A DNA stretch of 64,000 bases from assembly GCF_013303125.1 (NCBI RefSeq), contig NZ_JABTTE010000014.1, positions 1 through 64,000 of the forward strand, in the 5' to 3' direction. Under the pieces are notes generated by a model. The model was not told the origin of the DNA, did no database searches, and saw only the letters and a list, made by a program, of their open reading frames with translations. Below are positions 1-10,200 of this stretch, in pieces (within the stretch, counting starts at the first letter, position 1; every line of letters starts with the position of its first letter). The position numbers and the translations under genes are program-made. The stretch comes from Calidifontibacillus erzurumensis (GTDB lineage Bacteria; Bacillota; Bacilli; Bacillales; Bacillaceae_J).

Positions 1-42
1 GTACGTATGCACCGACTGCTATCGATTATTATTACATGAATC

Positions 43-1044
43 TTACACGTTTGTAATAATGCATTGATGAAAGATAATTTTAATAGAAGTCCCCTCTTCT
101 ACTTTTGATTCTATCTCAATTTTATGACCCAACTTTTTGCAAACTTCATTTACAAGGTATAACCCCATGCCTGTAGATTCACCAAACTTTCGTCCATTTT
201 CACCAGTAAAAAAAGGGTCAAACACTCGGCGGATATCTTTTTGAGGAATGCCAACACCTTGATCTTTTACTTCTAAAACTTTGCCATTTTCGGTCATATA
301 AGCTGATACAGTAATCTTTTTGTTTTCTCCTACCGTGTATTTAATAGCATTTACCAACAATTGATGGACTATAAACTTGAGCCATTTTCGATCGGATTTA
401 ACTGTAATATTTACATCTATTTTCACTTCCGGATATACCCTTTTCCGGATAAAATATCTTTTTTGATCATTTATTGCTTCAGTGACAATCGAATATAAAA
501 AAATAGTTTCAACAGAGAAATCATGTTCAAAACGATCGAGCCTTGCCATATTCATGGCTATATTTAATCCTCTACTAATTCGTTCTATCTCTTGCCTGAT
601 ATTTTCTACATATGGCTCGCCTTCGTTTTCTTGGAGGATTAAGTGAATGACTGAAATCGGCGTTTTCATTTGATGAACCCATTGATTCATAAAAGTCAAA
701 TGTTCCGCCTGTTTACATTTGTACCTTTGGATTTGTTCTTGGTAAAGATTATATTGTGTCTGAAGCAGCTTATTAATACCTACTGCAATAGGCGCAGTTC
801 CCGCAGATGATAATGTATCTTCAAGTTTAGAAGGCAACTTGCTTAATTTATCATACAACTTTTTGTAAGAAAAATATCGAAATAGCAAAAATACTCCCAA
901 AAGGAAGCTGCTTAAAAAAATAAAGTAGTATACATTTTCTAATGTCTCAAATCCTCCTAGCTTTCTATAAAAAATAAATAGAAAGATCATATTGAAAAAA
1001 TAAAGGATCACAAATAGCATGTGGTCATGTAAGAAAAATTTCAT
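43..1044 (-). CDS. BceS-like intramembrane-sensing sensor histidine kinase
   Basis: Membrane histidine kinase expected to phosphorylate the adjacent response regulator. Two N-terminal membrane segments (about residues 8-27 and 40-57) are joined by only about a dozen residues, the architecture of BceS/intramembrane-sensing kinases. The H-box is HQMKTPISVI, followed by an N-box (LLVNAIKYT), G1 (DQGVGIP), an F-box (FDPFFTGENG) and G2 (STGMGLYLV), so the catalytic core is complete. I place the start at the ATG at 1044, which has a GGAGG site 8 nt upstream and overlaps the regulator stop as ATGA. A TTG start 15 nt earlier would lie inside the RBS. BceRS systems usually answer to peptide antibiotics with a BceAB transporter. 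That transporter is not visible here but could lie just outside the left edge, so the ligand is unknown. Confidence 0.9.
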   Translation of the reverse strand: MKFFLHDHMLFVILYFFNMIFLFIFYRKLGGFETLENVYYFIFLSSFLLGVFLLFRYFSYKKLYDKLSKLPSKLEDTLSSAGTAPIAVGINKLLQTQYNLYQEQIQRYKCKQAEHLTFMNQWVHQMKTPISVIHLILQENEGEPYVENIRQEIERISRGLNIAMNMARLDRFEHDFSVETIFLYSIVTEAINDQKRYFIRKRVYPEVKIDVNITVKSDRKWLKFIVHQLLVNAIKYTVGENKKITVSAYMTENGKVLEVKDQGVGIPQKDIRRVFDPFFTGENGRKFGESTGMGLYLVNEVCKKLGHKIEIESKVEEGTSIKIIFHQCIITNV

Positions 1045-1748
1045 CCCTTTTTCCTCCAAGTAACATTCAATCTGTATCCATATCCTCGAACCGTTTCAAG
1101 TGCATCACCAATTCCAATCTGTTGAAGTTTTTTTCTTAGACGTGCCACATTCACATTTAAAGTATTTTCATCAATAAAAGCTTGATCATCCCAAAGTTTT
1201 TCTAATATCATATCTCTGCTAACAGCCCTTGGAGACATACGGATTAATAATTCAGCTAGGACAGCTTCTTTCTTAGTCAGCACAATTGAATTACCGCTAA
1301 AATGTAGTTCCGGCCTTTCCGGGTATAAGGTAAGACCCTCAAGTTCTATTTTTCTTTCCTCTAATACATCAGGAGCAAATTCACCATAACAACGCCTCAA
1401 CTGGCTCTTTATTTTCGCAATAACTACATCGTAATAAAAAGGTTTTGTAATATAATCATCTGCACCACTTTCTATACCCATTACTTGATCCATTTCGCTA
1501 TCACGGGCAGATATAAAAATGATAGGAATCGTAGATATTTGCCTTATCTTTCGACACCAATAAAACCCATCGTACTTTGGCAAATTAATATCAATTAAGA
1601 TAAGATGCGGATTCGTTTCAATAAATATATTCAAGATATTTTCAAAGTCGTTTATCAATAAAGGTTTATACCCATATTTATCAAGATGCGAGCTAAGTAG
1701 TTGCGCAAGTGAGGCATCATCTTCAATCAGCATTATTTTATATTCCAT
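1041..1748 (-). CDS. OmpR-family response regulator (BceR-like)
   Basis: Two-domain transcription regulator of 235 residues. The receiver domain (about 1-115) has acidic residues near D10/D11, the phospho-acceptor D53 in LILIDINLP and the conserved Lys in ITKPF. The C-terminal winged helix (about 140-232) has the OmpR-type stretch NTLNVNVARLRKKL and ends in VRGYGYRL. It is the first gene of a two-gene operon, its TGA overlapping the kinase ATG, so the two should be translationally coupled. A GGAAGG ribosome site precedes the ATG at 1748. Family and kinase partner are clear. Targets are inferred to be a detoxification ABC transporter, which is not in the window. Confidence 0.9.
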   Translation of the reverse strand: MEYKIMLIEDDASLAQLLSSHLDKYGYKPLLINDFENILNIFIETNPHLILIDINLPKYDGFYWCRKIRQISTIPIIFISARDSEMDQVMGIESGADDYITKPFYYDVVIAKIKSQLRRCYGEFAPDVLEERKIELEGLTLYPERPELHFSGNSIVLTKKEAVLAELLIRMSPRAVSRDMILEKLWDDQAFIDENTLNVNVARLRKKLQQIGIGDALETVRGYGYRLNVTWRKKG

Positions 1749-2031
1749 CCTGTTACAATCCTTCCTTTAAAACTGGTTGACAATTTCAAATCTTCTTCTA
1801 TTATAATATTTCGCTCATACTAAATTAAAACAATGCAAAAATAGTCCATAATCAGTATCATTTTTTAGAGAAGTTAGGGGTAAGTGGCGAACCCTTTTTC
1901 AATAGGTTATGCTCGTCGTATAATGTTGATTAACTTTGGAAAAATTCTCCACAACTTCACAGCCCTCGTATTTTTCTTGGACAAGTTTCATATAATACAT
2001 TGTAATTTCTTTTATGGAAGAAGGGATTTAA

Positions 2032-2532
2032 ATGCGGAAAGCTTTCCTTTTATTTTTTATTACAAGTATCTTAATCGGCTGCAGCAAACTGACTGGATCT
2101 CCTATTGGGGAAATGAATGATATAATTTCAATTCAAAAATTAAAAGACAATCAATTATTTTCCCACGAGGACGAAACACTAGTCGAATTATTTTTGCAAA
2201 AAATCGAAAAAGCAAATCAGCTCATAGAAGAGCTAAATTTGTTAATAGAACAATTCGAGAAAACAGACGAATTTCAAGAAGCAATTGAAATGATGGATAC
2301 TGCAAGAAAAGAAGCTCAAAAAATTGCTGAGGAATTAAGTGCGATTCATTTTCAAACTGAAAAAATGATGACCTATAAAGCAAGCTTTGAAAAAGAACTC
2401 CTAAATTATGCCAATGGTTTAGAAATGCAAATAGATGGCGTCGAAAACTGGGATAGTAAGAAAATAACCGATGGATTTAAACAGACCGAATTGGCAAAAA
2501 CAGCAATAACAAAATTAATAGAACAATTATGA
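2032..2532 (+). CDS. Small helical lipoprotein of unknown function
   Basis: 166-residue protein with a lipoprotein signal peptide: a basic start (MRK), a hydrophobic core, then a lipobox-like LIGC with the lipidated Cys at residue 17. The mature part is almost entirely charged, coiled-coil-like helix (repeated Glu/Lys/Gln, about residues 40-150) and has no catalytic motif I recognise. It is loosely reminiscent of YkyA-type cell-wall lipoproteins but shorter, and I do not claim membership. An AGAAGGGA ribosome site precedes the ATG. The gene stands alone between the divergent two-component system and the MFS gene. Location at the outer face of the membrane is inferred from the lipobox. Confidence 0.75.
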   Translation: MRKAFLLFFITSILIGCSKLTGSPIGEMNDIISIQKLKDNQLFSHEDETLVELFLQKIEKANQLIEELNLLIEQFEKTDEFQEAIEMMDTARKEAQKIAEELSAIHFQTEKMMTYKASFEKELLNYANGLEMQIDGVENWDSKKITDGFKQTELAKTAITKLIEQL

Positions 2533-2631
2533 AACAATAGTTTATTTTCAAACCAGCATTCAATGAATTTAATAAAAAAATTTTGTAACAAACAAAAAAT
2601 AGTAAATTCCTATTCTTATAGCAGGCAAAAC

Positions 2632-2647
2632 GAATGTAAATACATTC
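2632..2647. promoter_or_regulatory. Perfect 16-bp palindrome upstream of the MFS gene (candidate operator)
   Basis: GAATGTA-AA-TACATTC is a perfect inverted repeat about 50 bp upstream of the putative -10 (TATAAT at 2698-2703) of the downstream transporter. Dyads of this size are typical of TetR- or MarR-type repressors, which often control MFS efflux genes. No regulator gene lies next to it, so the binding protein is unknown. Confidence 0.45.
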
Positions 2648-2673
2648 TAATAAAAGAACGAACACTTTTCTTG

Positions 2674-2703
2674 TTCCATTCAACTTCTATTTAAGTGTAT
2701 AAT
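2674..2703 (+). promoter_or_regulatory. Candidate sigma-A promoter of the MFS gene
   Basis: A consensus -10 TATAAT sits at 2698-2703. The best -35 with usual spacing is the weak TTCCAT at 2674-2679 (18-bp spacer). Transcription would start near 2710, immediately ahead of the GGGAGGG ribosome site. A weak -35 fits a regulated promoter. Confidence 0.45.
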
Positions 2704-2723
2704 TGCCGTAAGGGAGGGATCAG

Positions 2724-3899
2724 ATGGAGGCCGCACTTAACGAACAAAAGCAAAAAGAAAAACTGTGGACAAAAAATTTTATTTTATTGTTTTTTTCCAA
2801 TTTATTTTTATTTTTTGGATTTCAAATGTTATTGCCGACTTTACCGGTATATGTCAATGATTTAGGTGGAGACGATTCTGCAGTTGGTTTAGTTATTGGT
2901 ATTTTTACTATTTCTGCACTTTTCGTCCGCCCTTTTTCTGGTGCTGCTGTAGATATTTTTGGAAGAAAATTATTTTTGCTCCTTGGATTGATTATTTGTA
3001 TTGTTGCAATCGCAATGTACGGATTTGTAACAACAGTTTTATTTGTTTTATTATTGAGAATCCTACACGGAATTGGCTGGGGTGTTTCTACAACAACATA
3101 CGGAACTGTTATTTCTGATATTATTCCTTCCTCACGCCGCGGTGAGGGGATGGGCTATTACGGGATGTCAACTACGCTTGCGATGGCTGTTGCTCCAGTT
3201 ACTGGTATTTGGATGATTAATCATTTTGGATACAATCAGTTATTTATTAGTTCCTTCATAAGTACTGCTATCGCCCTTGCTTTGAGCCAACTGATCGATG
3301 TAAAAAAAATTTCAACCGAACAAAAGGGGACGAAGAACTTCACTTCGCTTTTATATGAAAAAAGCGCTTTGCTCCCATCACTTCTTGTATTCTTTATGAC
3401 ATTTGCTTATGGAGGAGTCGTAGGCTTTATTACGTTGTTTGGCAAAGAAGTTGGGATTTCTAATGTTGGTTGGTTTTTCTCAATGAATGCTTTAATTTTA
3501 CTCCTTATCAGACCTATTTCAGGTAAAATTTATGATTCTAAAGGTCATCCATGGGTCCTCGTGCCTGGAGCTGTTTTTGGCGTTGTTGGTTTAGCAATAC
3601 TTTCGTATTCAACTTCCTTAATAGGTCTTACAATTGCTGCAGTTTTCTTTGGAATTGCTTTCGGTTCTATTCAGCCAGCTTTGCAAGCTTTGCTAATTGA
3701 AAGGTCACCAATCGAAAGACGCGGAGCAGCGAACGCCACATTTTTCTCAGCATTTGATTTAGGTATTGGAACTGGTGCGATGATATTAGGTGCAATTGCA
3801 GGTATGACCGGTTATGCAATGATGTACCGTTTGACTTCCATTGTATTTATTCTGTTTTTAATTATTTATTGTTTTTATCTTTTAAAAAAACATATTTAA
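2724..3899 (+). CDS. MFS transporter, 12 membrane segments
   Basis: 391-residue major facilitator. Twelve hydrophobic segments can be followed, with a central basic loop after segment 6 (about residues 190-210). The family motif between segments 2 and 3 is visible as GAAVDIFGRK (GxxxDxxGRK type), and the R-rich loops ERRGAAN and SRRGEG are typical of the drug/metabolite efflux branch (YwoG-like). The start ATG follows GGGAGGG by 7 nt. The substrate cannot be deduced. It is not a NarK-type nitrate transporter by any motif I can see, despite lying near the nar genes. The palindrome upstream suggests inducible expression. Confidence 0.88.
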   Translation: MEAALNEQKQKEKLWTKNFILLFFSNLFLFFGFQMLLPTLPVYVNDLGGDDSAVGLVIGIFTISALFVRPFSGAAVDIFGRKLFLLLGLIICIVAIAMYGFVTTVLFVLLLRILHGIGWGVSTTTYGTVISDIIPSSRRGEGMGYYGMSTTLAMAVAPVTGIWMINHFGYNQLFISSFISTAIALALSQLIDVKKISTEQKGTKNFTSLLYEKSALLPSLLVFFMTFAYGGVVGFITLFGKEVGISNVGWFFSMNALILLLIRPISGKIYDSKGHPWVLVPGAVFGVVGLAILSYSTSLIGLTIAAVFFGIAFGSIQPALQALLIERSPIERRGAANATFFSAFDLGIGTGAMILGAIAGMTGYAMMYRLTSIVFILFLIIYCFYLLKKHI

Positions 3900-3975
3900 T
3901 GAAAGATTAGAAGTATGGAAAGCTGTCCATAATGAATAGTATTGCCTAACGTAAAACAGCAGGAGGAATATTGAA

Positions 3976-4389
3976 ATGTCTGGACCATCTTTACATAAAT
4001 TATCCGCCCACCGCTCGATCCATAATGGTGCTTTATCCGAAGCAAAGGATTTATTAGAACTATTGGAACAAGTTTTTCTAGAAGGGAAGCTCGATTATGC
4101 AACCTTGGCTGCTCGCTCTTTAATTGAACATTGGAAAACTAGGACAATCGCCCATGCTGATTCTGAAGAAGATGGTTTTTATCAAAGTAAACTAGATGAA
4201 AATCCTGAACTTGAAGAGCTCATTATCATGTTGAAACGTGATCATCAACTATTTCGAACCATTGTCAATGAAATTGAAGAGATCATTGATAAAGAAGGCG
4301 TTAATCAAGAAGTGATTGATCGTTTTAAAACGCTGCAAGTGCTAAATCAAATCCATAATAAAGAAGAAGAAACTCGTTTGTTTCATTAA
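3976..4389 (+). CDS. Hemerythrin-like HHE-domain protein
   Basis: 137-residue helical protein with the spaced His/acid pattern of a non-haem di-iron four-helix bundle: H12/H16 in helix 1, H60 with E64/E65 (HADSEED), H90 (RDHQLF) and H127 with E130/E131 (IHNKEEE). Hemerythrin-like proteins bind O2 or NO, and in bacilli they often accompany nitrate and NO respiration genes. Here it sits tail-to-tail with the narGHJI operon, which supports a role in NO or iron-sulfur protection. That role is inference. The ribosome site GGAGGA is 9-10 nt before the ATG. The exact iron ligands would need a structure or alignment. Confidence 0.75.
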   Translation: MSGPSLHKLSAHRSIHNGALSEAKDLLELLEQVFLEGKLDYATLAARSLIEHWKTRTIAHADSEEDGFYQSKLDENPELEELIIMLKRDHQLFRTIVNEIEEIIDKEGVNQEVIDRFKTLQVLNQIHNKEEETRLFH

Positions 4390-4400
4390 ATGGATAAATA

Positions 4401-4436
4401 AAAACCTCTTTAGACTCGGTCTAAAGAGGTTTTTAG
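4401..4436. terminator. Bidirectional terminator between hemerythrin-like gene and narI
   Basis: A perfect 15-bp stem (AAAACCTCTTTAGAC paired with its complement, 3-nt loop TCG) runs 4401-4433 with A and T runs on both sides, so it can stop transcription from both converging genes. Confidence 0.85.
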
Positions 4437-4457
4437 GATGATATTCACCTTTTTCCA

Positions 4458-5177
4458 CTAATTTTTCCTTTCAACCAATTTCACTGCTTTTTTTGGATTC
4501 ATTTTCCGGTAAACAATATACTTTCTCGTTAAATATTCAAGCGGTAAACTCCAAACATGAACCAATCTCGTAAAAGGCCAAATGGCAAATAGCACAAAAG
4601 CGGCTAATATATGTAGCTGAAATCCGAGGGGAGCTGCCACCATTAGTTCCGGTTTTGGCCGAAAAGTAAGAATTCCTCTAAACCACGGGCCAATCGTTTC
4701 CCGATAATCAAATGTACCACCTGTTGCCGTGTATCCAACTGTATTCGAAAAACCAATAACAGTAACAACACCTAATATAAATAAGACAACAAGATCAATA
4801 CTTGAACTTGTTTTTTTCAATCGAATGCTATTTACCCGGCGAATCGTTAATAATGCACCTCCTAAAACCATAGCAATACCAGCCAAACCGCCAAACCAAA
4901 TTGCACCAAAATGATACATCTCTTCTGTAACACCTATTACATCATAAAAACCTTTTGGAATAAGAATTCCGGCAACATGCCCAAAAAACACAAAAATGAC
5001 CCCATAATGAAATAATATGCTCCCCCACTTTAATAGATGATCCTTTTGTAGAAACTCACTAGATTTTGCAGACCAGCCGAATTGATCTTTATTATATCTG
5101 TGAATATGACCAACAACAAAAATTGTGAGCGATACATAAGGAATGATTACCCATAAAAAATAATCAAATTCAGTCAT
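4458..5177 (-). CDS. narI: Respiratory nitrate reductase gamma subunit (cytochrome b)
   Basis: Membrane di-haem cytochrome b that takes electrons from menaquinol and passes them to NarH. About five hydrophobic helices are visible in 239 residues, with His residues in segments 2 and 5 (GSILFHYGVIFVFFGH and FQLHILAAFVLF) in positions typical of the b-haem ligands. It is the last gene of the narG-narH-narJ-narI operon and ends just before the 15-bp bidirectional terminator. The ATG at 5177 has GGAGG 7 nt upstream. Length and order match Bacillus NarI. Confidence 0.95.
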   Translation of the reverse strand: MTEFDYFLWVIIPYVSLTIFVVGHIHRYNKDQFGWSAKSSEFLQKDHLLKWGSILFHYGVIFVFFGHVAGILIPKGFYDVIGVTEEMYHFGAIWFGGLAGIAMVLGGALLTIRRVNSIRLKKTSSSIDLVVLFILGVVTVIGFSNTVGYTATGGTFDYRETIGPWFRGILTFRPKPELMVAAPLGFQLHILAAFVLFAIWPFTRLVHVWSLPLEYLTRKYIVYRKMNPKKAVKLVERKN

Positions 5178-5208
5178 CTTTCAACCTCCATTTTTAAGAT
5201 TATGGAGT

Positions 5209-5766
5209 CTAAGCCCTTTTAGCCTTTAGTGTGAAACCATGCAACCAAGCTGCCATCGAAATTTCACATGCTTTTAATAAATTTCCATATGGATTATGGT
5301 CCTTCATTAATTCAAATAAAAGGTCATCGATAGCTTTTTTATGGATTAAAAAAATTTTTTGAACAAACGGATCACTTGCTTCACTGGCAAACTCTAAAAT
5401 TAACGGCAAATAATCAGGAAGTTCATCATTTTTTATATAAAAATTCGCTTTGGCAAACTCCATTTTCAATTTAACAAGTGCTAAACCTCGCTCTCTATTA
5501 TCACCAAATTTTTTATAGGTTAAATAGAGCGTTGTTCTATCATTAAAATCAAACCATTTTACGTAGTTTTCAGCCAACTCTCTAGAAGGCGTTTGTTTTA
5601 CATAATCCCAAAATTTATCAATGTAAAATCTAATTTCTTGATTTTTTATAAGAGCAATCGAATCTTCTATTTCTTTATCTCTAATCCAACTTTGTTCAGG
5701 GTATTGGAAAAGAAGAGAGCATAATTTAAAAGTATATTTATATTCTTCCATCCACTCTTTTTCCAC
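5209..5766 (-). CDS. narJ: Nitrate reductase assembly chaperone (delta subunit)
   Basis: 185-residue soluble chaperone of the NarJ/TorD type that holds NarGH until the molybdenum cofactor is inserted. It is all-helical with the family's CSLLFQYPEQSW-like N-terminal stretch. Position between narH and narI is diagnostic. A GTG at 5766 (GGAG 8 nt upstream) overlaps the narH 3' end by 29 nt. An ATG at 5751 is an alternative start. It is not part of the final enzyme. Confidence 0.93.
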   Translation of the reverse strand: MEKEWMEEYKYTFKLCSLLFQYPEQSWIRDKEIEDSIALIKNQEIRFYIDKFWDYVKQTPSRELAENYVKWFDFNDRTTLYLTYKKFGDNRERGLALVKLKMEFAKANFYIKNDELPDYLPLILEFASEASDPFVQKIFLIHKKAIDDLLFELMKDHNPYGNLLKACEISMAAWLHGFTLKAKRA

Positions 5767-7288
5767 CTAAATCACTCCAATAATTTTCACTGAACGCATA
5801 TAGTTCGTCGTAATTTTCCGTCCCTAGACTACATTCGCTACATCCTTCCATAAATTCAAAACCACAAGAGCCTTGTCCGGCATACATATTGCCAGCTTCT
5901 TCTCTATGTGATTTCGGAATTACATAACGATCATCATATTTAGCAATTGCTGAAAGTTCATATAATTCAATCGCGCTTTCTTTTGTTAATCCAGATTCTT
6001 CCAAAATTGATAAATCAAAATCTTTTCCTAAGTTAGAAGCTCTCATAAACGATCGCATAGCGACAAGTTTTTTAAGCACAGCTTCAATCACTTTCGTATC
6101 CCCTGCAGACAACATATTTGCTAAATATTGGATAGGAATTCGAAATTGTTTTATCGTTGGGAAAATGACTTCTGGACTTAAACTGTCGATTTGTCCGGCA
6201 AATGCATTTGTTATCGGACTAAGCGGCGGCACATACCAAACCATCGGCAATGTCCGGTATTCCGGATGGAGCGGCAATGCAACTTTATATTTTACTGCCA
6301 GCTTATACACAGGAGAAGCTTGGGCCGCTTCAATCCAATCTTCTGGAATTCCATCTTTTTTCGCTTGGCTTATTACATCCGGATCATGTGGATCAAGGAA
6401 TAATTTCAGCTGTGATTCATATAAATCCTTTGGATCTTTTACAGAAGCAGCCCGCTCCACTTCATCCGCATCATAAAGAACGATGCCTATATATCGGAGC
6501 CTCCCGACACAAGTTTCTGAACATACAGTTGGTTGTCCATTTTCAATTCTAGGGAAACAGAATGTACATTTATCAGCTTTGTTCGTTTTCCAGTTAAAAT
6601 AAACTTTTTTATATGGGCAGCCGGACATACAAAAACGCCAGCTTCGGCATGCATCTTGATCAACAAGAACGATTCCGTCTTCATCTCTTTTATATATAGC
6701 CCCAGATGGACAGGATGCTAAACAAGACGGATTCATACAATGTTCGCATATTCGAGGCAAGTACATCAAAAAAGTTTTTTCATACTCTTGAATAATCGCT
6801 TGGTCGACTCCATTCATATTCATATCTTGCTTAGCGGTTTCATAAACCCCAGCCAAGTCATCTTCCCAGTTTGGACCCCATATAAGATCTATATATTCCC
6901 CTGTAATTTGTGATTTAGGACGAGCGGTCGGTTGATGCTTTTTTTCAGGAGCTTTTATTAAATGCTCGTATTCGTAAGTCCACGGCTCATAATAATCTTC
7001 AAGTTTTGTTAAATGTGGATTGTAAAAAATATTTAATAATTTGCTGACACGGCCCCCTGCTTTTAGTTCAAGTTTTCCGTTTTTTAGCTCCCATCCCCCC
7101 TTATGAATGTCTTGATTTTCCCACGCTTTAGGGTAGCCTATTCCCGGCTTTGTTTCCACGTTGTTCCACCACATATATTCTGCTCCTTGGCGGTTCGTCC
7201 AAGTATTTTTACATGTCACGCTGCACGTATGACAGCCAATACATTTATCTAAATTCATGACCATTCCAATTTGCGCTTTAATCTTCAA
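5738..7288 (-). CDS. narH: Respiratory nitrate reductase beta subunit (iron-sulfur)
   Basis: 516-residue electron-transfer subunit with four cysteine groups for three [4Fe-4S] and one [3Fe-4S] cluster: CIGCHTCSVTC at the N-terminus, CEHCMNPSCLASC, CRSWRFCMSGC (Trp replaces a Cys, as expected for the [3Fe-4S] site) and CTFCFPRI. It links NarI haems to NarG. The start is a TTG at 7288 with AGGTGG 6 nt upstream, inside the narG 3' end (11-nt overlap), so translation is coupled. Full length, no lesions. Confidence 0.96.
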   Translation of the reverse strand: MKIKAQIGMVMNLDKCIGCHTCSVTCKNTWTNRQGAEYMWWNNVETKPGIGYPKAWENQDIHKGGWELKNGKLELKAGGRVSKLLNIFYNPHLTKLEDYYEPWTYEYEHLIKAPEKKHQPTARPKSQITGEYIDLIWGPNWEDDLAGVYETAKQDMNMNGVDQAIIQEYEKTFLMYLPRICEHCMNPSCLASCPSGAIYKRDEDGIVLVDQDACRSWRFCMSGCPYKKVYFNWKTNKADKCTFCFPRIENGQPTVCSETCVGRLRYIGIVLYDADEVERAASVKDPKDLYESQLKLFLDPHDPDVISQAKKDGIPEDWIEAAQASPVYKLAVKYKVALPLHPEYRTLPMVWYVPPLSPITNAFAGQIDSLSPEVIFPTIKQFRIPIQYLANMLSAGDTKVIEAVLKKLVAMRSFMRASNLGKDFDLSILEESGLTKESAIELYELSAIAKYDDRYVIPKSHREEAGNMYAGQGSCGFEFMEGCSECSLGTENYDELYAFSENYWSDLGGKRVDGRI

Positions 7289-10200
7289 GCCAGTCCACCT
7301 CGTCCCGTTCGATTCTTCGGATCATTACTTTTTCATCTCTTTGCGTACCCGTCGGCCCATAATAATTAAAACCGTAGCTTAATTGTGCATAGCCGCCAAT
7401 CATTTGGGTCGGCTTAACATAAATTCTCGTTGGGCTGTTGAACGTTCCCCCGCGGTCTTTTGTGATTGTTGTTCCAGGTACGTTGATCAAACGATCTTGA
7501 ACATGGTACATAAAGGCTATTCCTCTTGGGATTCTGTGAGTTACAACAGCACGGGCAACAACAACACCGTTACGGTTGTATAATTCCAACCAATCGTTAT
7601 CACGGATTCCAACAGATTCCGCATCCTCAATATTCAGCCAGACATGCGGTCCACCCCTGAATAATGTAAGCATGTGCAAATTATCTTGGTAGGTGCTGTG
7701 AAAAGACCATTTGAAGTGCGGAGTTAAATACCGCAGTTCAATTTCTTTCCCTTTTGTATCCGGCTTTTCATCTTTTGTATAAAATGCAGCTTTTCGAAGC
7801 GGCGGTTTAAATGTTGCAAATTCTTCACCAAATTCATGCATTAAATCGTGATCTAAATAAAAATGTTGTCTACCGGTTAATGTACGGAATGGTATCAGCC
7901 GCTCAATATTCGTTGTAAATGGACTATAGCGACGATTGCCGGTCTCTGTTCCACTAAATACTGGTGATGAAATAACTTTGCGGGGCTGCGCTGAAATCTC
8001 GTCAAAAGACATATGTTCCTCAGCCCGCTCTTCAGCCAAGTCTCTTAACTTCTGGCCTGTTTTCTTCTCCATTGTTTCCCAAGCTTTCATTGCGAGCGAT
8101 CCATTCGTTGTACTTGACAATGTTAAAATCGCTTCAGCTGCATGACGGTCGAACGAAAGGTTCGGACAATCAGGATATTCTTTACTTTGTGACTGGCCTA
8201 AAATATCTTTTAATTCATCAAATTCCTCCTTCGCATCCCAAATAAGTCCCTTTGCACCGATCATCTCCCGTATTTTTGGTCCTAAAGAAATAAATTTCTC
8301 GTATACTTTTGTTAAATCCCTTTCAACTACATGTAAACGAGGAAAATTTTTCCCTGGAATAATGGCTGCTCCTGTCTTTTTCCAATCTTGAATTTGACCA
8401 AACGGCTGCGCTATTTCATCAGGTGTATCATGAAGAAGTGGTGTTGCTACAATATCTTTCACCGGTTGTGGAAAATGTTTTTTTGCCAACTCTTGGAATG
8501 TTTTTGCTAATTTTTTAAATATATCCCAATCTGGTCTGCTCTCCCAAGGAGGAGCGATTGCTGGATTGAACGGATGAATGAATGGATGCATATCTGTTGA
8601 ACTGACATCGAATTTTTCATACCACGTAGCAGCAGGTAAAACAATGTCAGAATATAATGCTGAGCCGGACATACGAAAATCTAAAGTTATTAGTAAATCT
8701 AATTTTCCTTCCGGTGCATTGCTTTTCCCATCTACTTCTTGAAGTTGCCTAGTCTCTACTTCACTTCCAAAGATATAAGAATGGGTTCCAAGAAGGTAAC
8801 GTAAAAAATATTCATGGCCTTTTGCTGAACTACCGATTAAATTAGCTCTCCAAATAAACAATGTCTTCGGAAAGTTAACGGGGTTACTTGGCTCTTCAAT
8901 GGAAAACTTTATTTTTCCATTTTTAATTTGTTCAACTATATAACGAATGGCTTCTTCATTGTTCGTTGCCTGCGATTCATCATACAATTTATAAGAATTT
9001 CTATTAAATTGTGGATAGGAAGGCAACCATCCTAGCCGAGCAGCCATTACGTTATAGTCAGCCATATGGCTATATGATGGTTTATCAACTAATGGTGAAA
9101 TTAAGCTTTCTGTTTTTTGGTCATCATAACGCCATTGTTCAGTTACAAAGTAGAAAAACGAGGTTCCATTTTGTAATCTAGGTGGACCTCCCCAATCACG
9201 CGCCATGGCAATCGTTTGCCAACCTTCAAGCGGTCGAACTTTTTCTTGTCCAACATAATGGGCCCATCCTCCTCCATTTACTCCTTGGCAACCTGTCAAT
9301 AAAACGAGATTAATAATCGAACGGTATATCGTATCAGAATGAAACCAGTGATTTATACCTGAACCCATAATGATCATCGAACGCCCTTTGCTGTCTACGG
9401 CATTTTGTGCAAATTCCCGAGCAATTTGGGCAGCTATCTTACGGTTAACACCAGTGATTCCTTCTTGCCAAGCCGGCGTATACGGTTTTGGATCATCATA
9501 ATCTTGAGGATAATCACCAGGTAAACGATTACGCTTGATGCCAGTTTGTGCTAACAGCAAGTCAAAGACTGTCGTAACGTATATCGTTTCACCATTTTGT
9601 TCAACGATTTTCACAGGTACTCCACGTTCAATGATTTGCCGTTCTTCTTGACTAAAGTAAGGAAACTGAACGATCACGGATTGGTCTTCATCACCTAGAA
9701 ATGTTAAAGCTGGATCGATCTCATCGATTCCATTTTCGGTATCTCGCATATGTAAATTCCATTGGCCATCTTCAGACCAGCGGTGTCCAAGCGATCCGTT
9801 AGGAGCTGCAAATTGATTAGTTTTTTTATCAAAAACGATCGTTTTCCATTCAGAGTGATTTAGATTCATTCCAAGATCGCTTGCCCTCAAAAATCGGTCA
9901 GCAACGAATTTTTCCCCACGCTTTTTAAGCTTCACTAAAAAAGGCAAATCGGTAAAACGTTTTGCATAATTCTCAAAATACGGAGTCTGTTGATCAACAT
10001 AAAACTCCTTTAAAATGACATGCGTCATTGCCATGGCAAGTGCTGCATCTGTGCCTGGATTTACTGCGAGCCATTGATCAGCAAATTTTACAAAAATTGC
10101 ATAATCTGGACTGATGGCAACGACTTTCGTTCCGTTGTAGCGAGCTTCTGCATAAAAATGGGCATCGGGCGTTCTCGTTTGTGGGATATTCGAACCCCAA

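Noticed and set aside
1884..2120. 78-codon plus-strand frame overlapping the lipoprotein gene
   Set aside because: No ribosome site, biased composition, and it overlaps a better-supported lipoprotein gene in another frame.
2724..3899. MFS gene as a NarK-type nitrate/nitrite transporter
   Set aside because: It lacks the nitrate-signature glycine-rich segments and has general efflux-type motifs; proximity to nar genes alone is not enough.
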